Shown here one piece after another: positions 5,760-6,757 of a stretch of DNA of 6,757 nucleotides (its first letter is position 1; every line of letters begins with the position of its first letter). The stretch spans positions 1-6,757 of the forward strand of contig JAOXRY010000251.1 in NCBI GenBank assembly GCA_025800305.1, written 5' to 3'. The stretch comes from Campylobacterales bacterium. Lineage in GTDB: Bacteria; Campylobacterota; Campylobacteria; Campylobacterales; SZUA-545. The notes beneath the pieces were generated by a model. That model was not told the DNA's origin. It did no database searches and was given only the letters and a program-made list of their open reading frames with translations. A program made the translations under genes and the position numbers.

Positions 5760-5785
5760 AGCAGGATTTTCCTCCTGCTATTTTT
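5760..5785 (+). terminator. Intrinsic terminator after the carbonic anhydrase/PpnP gene
   Basis: A perfect 7-bp stem (5760-5766 AGCAGGA with 5773-5779 TCCTGCT, loop TTTTCC) begins two bases after the stop codon and is followed by ATTTTT. It is GC-rich for this genome and correctly oriented. It occupies almost the whole 32-bp gap to the next gene, so the histidine kinase is either expressed by read-through or from a promoter inside the preceding gene. Confidence 0.7.
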
Positions 5786-5789
5786 AAAG

Positions 5790-6757
5790 ATGAGTTACAA
5801 ATCTAAGTTTATTTTACTTTTTGTTTTTTTTGGGATTATTGTTGTCTCAACTTCTTCTGTGATATCTTATAACATTGTAAAGAACACTATAGAAACTGAT
5901 TTTAAAGAGAATGTAAAAAACATTGCTACATTAAAACAGAATCTTTTTACCCAAGTTGTTAGTAAGAAGATGGACCTTGTTAATAATCTTGCTAATGATG
6001 AAAAAATTTTAAAGTTTTTTCAAGATGGAAGTGAAAGGGAGTATCTAAAAGATCTTATGAAAACCTTAGAAAAAGGGGATAAAGATCTTTACGATATTAA
6101 AACTTTTAAGAGTAAAAATTCTGATTTAGAAAGTAACTCTTTAAGACTCTCTACTTTAAAAAAAAAAGATGAAAAATATCTTTTTTCAATTATTAAAAAT
6201 GTGAAAGATATTGGAATTATAAAAGCCAGAATAGACTTTGGTGGATTATTTCATCTTTTTGAAAAAACCTCATCTGTGAATCTTTTTATGGTGAATCAAG
6301 AAGGAAAATTCATTATTTATAAAGATGAACCTAACTTAGATAAAAAAAGGGATCTTTTCAAAGAGTTTAAGGAAGAAGCAGAAGATATTTTGTTTGCTGA
6401 TATTTATATTGCCTCAAATCTCTATGTTCAAAAAGTTGCGGTTGGCGAAGATATTGAATTTTTTATAATCCTAAAACTTAACGATGAACTTATTAATGAG
6501 AAGAAAGAGAATATTTTTAAACTGTATCTTCTACTAGTCTTAGGTGTAGTTCTTATCTCTATTCCTTTTGCCTATGTATTTTCAATTGTTCCTGATAGGT
6601 TAAATAGTCAGCTAGAAGATCTTAATGCTTCTTTAGAAAAAAGGGTAGAAGAAGAAGTTTCTGCCAATAGAGCAAAAGATCAAATTATGTTTCAACAGTC
6701 AAAAAATGCTTCTATGGGTGAGATGATTAGTATGATTGCCCATCAATGGAGACAACC
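5790..6757 (+). CDS. Membrane sensor histidine kinase, N-terminal part (3'-truncated by window edge)
   Basis: The frame runs from ATG 5790 to the window end: 322 whole codons without a stop. Residues about 7-27 form TM1 (FILLFVFFGIIVVSTSSVIS). Residues about 28-243 are a periplasmic sensor region of a size suiting a Cache/PDC-type double PAS-like domain, including LFMVNQEGKFIIYKDEP and FFIILKLNDEL. TM2 is about 244-268 (LYLLLVLGVVLISIPFAYVF). A coiled coil follows (RLNSQLEDLNASLEKRVEEEV), with no clear HAMP. The H-box reads MGEMISMIAHQWRQ with phospho-accepting His318 (base 6741). The rest of the dimerisation domain and the whole ATP-binding domain lie beyond the window. This architecture and H-box are very common in Campylobacterota. 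The start is chosen because TM1 follows at once, but the Shine-Dalgarno is poor (TTAAAG). Cognate regulator and signal are not visible. Confidence 0.92.
   Translation, partial: MSYKSKFILLFVFFGIIVVSTSSVISYNIVKNTIETDFKENVKNIATLKQNLFTQVVSKKMDLVNNLANDEKILKFFQDGSEREYLKDLMKTLEKGDKDLYDIKTFKSKNSDLESNSLRLSTLKKKDEKYLFSIIKNVKDIGIIKARIDFGGLFHLFEKTSSVNLFMVNQEGKFIIYKDEPNLDKKRDLFKEFKEEAEDILFADIYIASNLYVQKVAVGEDIEFFIILKLNDELINEKKENIFKLYLLLVLGVVLISIPFAYVFSIVPDRLNSQLEDLNASLEKRVEEEVSANRAKDQIMFQQSKNASMGEMISMIAHQWRQ

Overview
The window looks like a chromosomal piece of an AT-rich (roughly one third G+C) member of the Campylobacterota (formerly Epsilonproteobacteria), of the Arcobacter/Sulfurimonas/Sulfurospirillum kind. 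Three things point there: the ppk1 protein sequence, a porin-like protein of the DUF3373 type, and a sensor kinase whose H-box reads MGEMISMIAHQWRQP after a coiled coil, a form very common in that phylum. No mobile element, CRISPR array, tRNA or rRNA is visible. Both ends of the window cut through genes.

Layout. (1) Bases 2-1231 (+) hold the C-terminal ~409 residues of polyphosphate kinase 1, ending in an 11-bp hairpin. (2) Bases 4703 down to 1257 (-) look like a three-gene operon: a small secreted protein of unknown function (86 aa), a signal-peptide-bearing DUF3373-type outer-membrane porin (476 aa), and a methyl-accepting chemotaxis protein (561 aa). The spacers are 22 and 47 bp, and the second holds a perfect 10-bp hairpin. 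(3) A 166-bp divergent intergenic region (4704-4869) carries two oppositely directed TATAAT boxes that nearly abut. (4) Bases 4870-5757 (+) encode one 295-aa frame joining a YrdA-type gamma-carbonic anhydrase to a complete PpnP (YaiE/DUF1255) nucleoside phosphorylase cupin. A well-placed ribosome-binding site and ATG lie at the junction. A terminator follows. (5) Bases 5790-6757 (+) are the start of a membrane sensor histidine kinase, cut off just after its phospho-accepting histidine.

How the genes may work together. The minus-strand operon couples an abundant type of outer-membrane channel with a chemoreceptor, so uptake and taxis toward the same condition may be co-expressed; this is inference from gene order. 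The carbonic anhydrase/PpnP protein and the histidine kinase are separated by a terminator and are not obviously linked in function.

The most unusual item is the carbonic anhydrase-PpnP fusion, with its apparent retained internal start. Next are a textbook EF-hand-type calcium loop inside the porin and a pair of related hairpins tightly bracketing the chemoreceptor gene.
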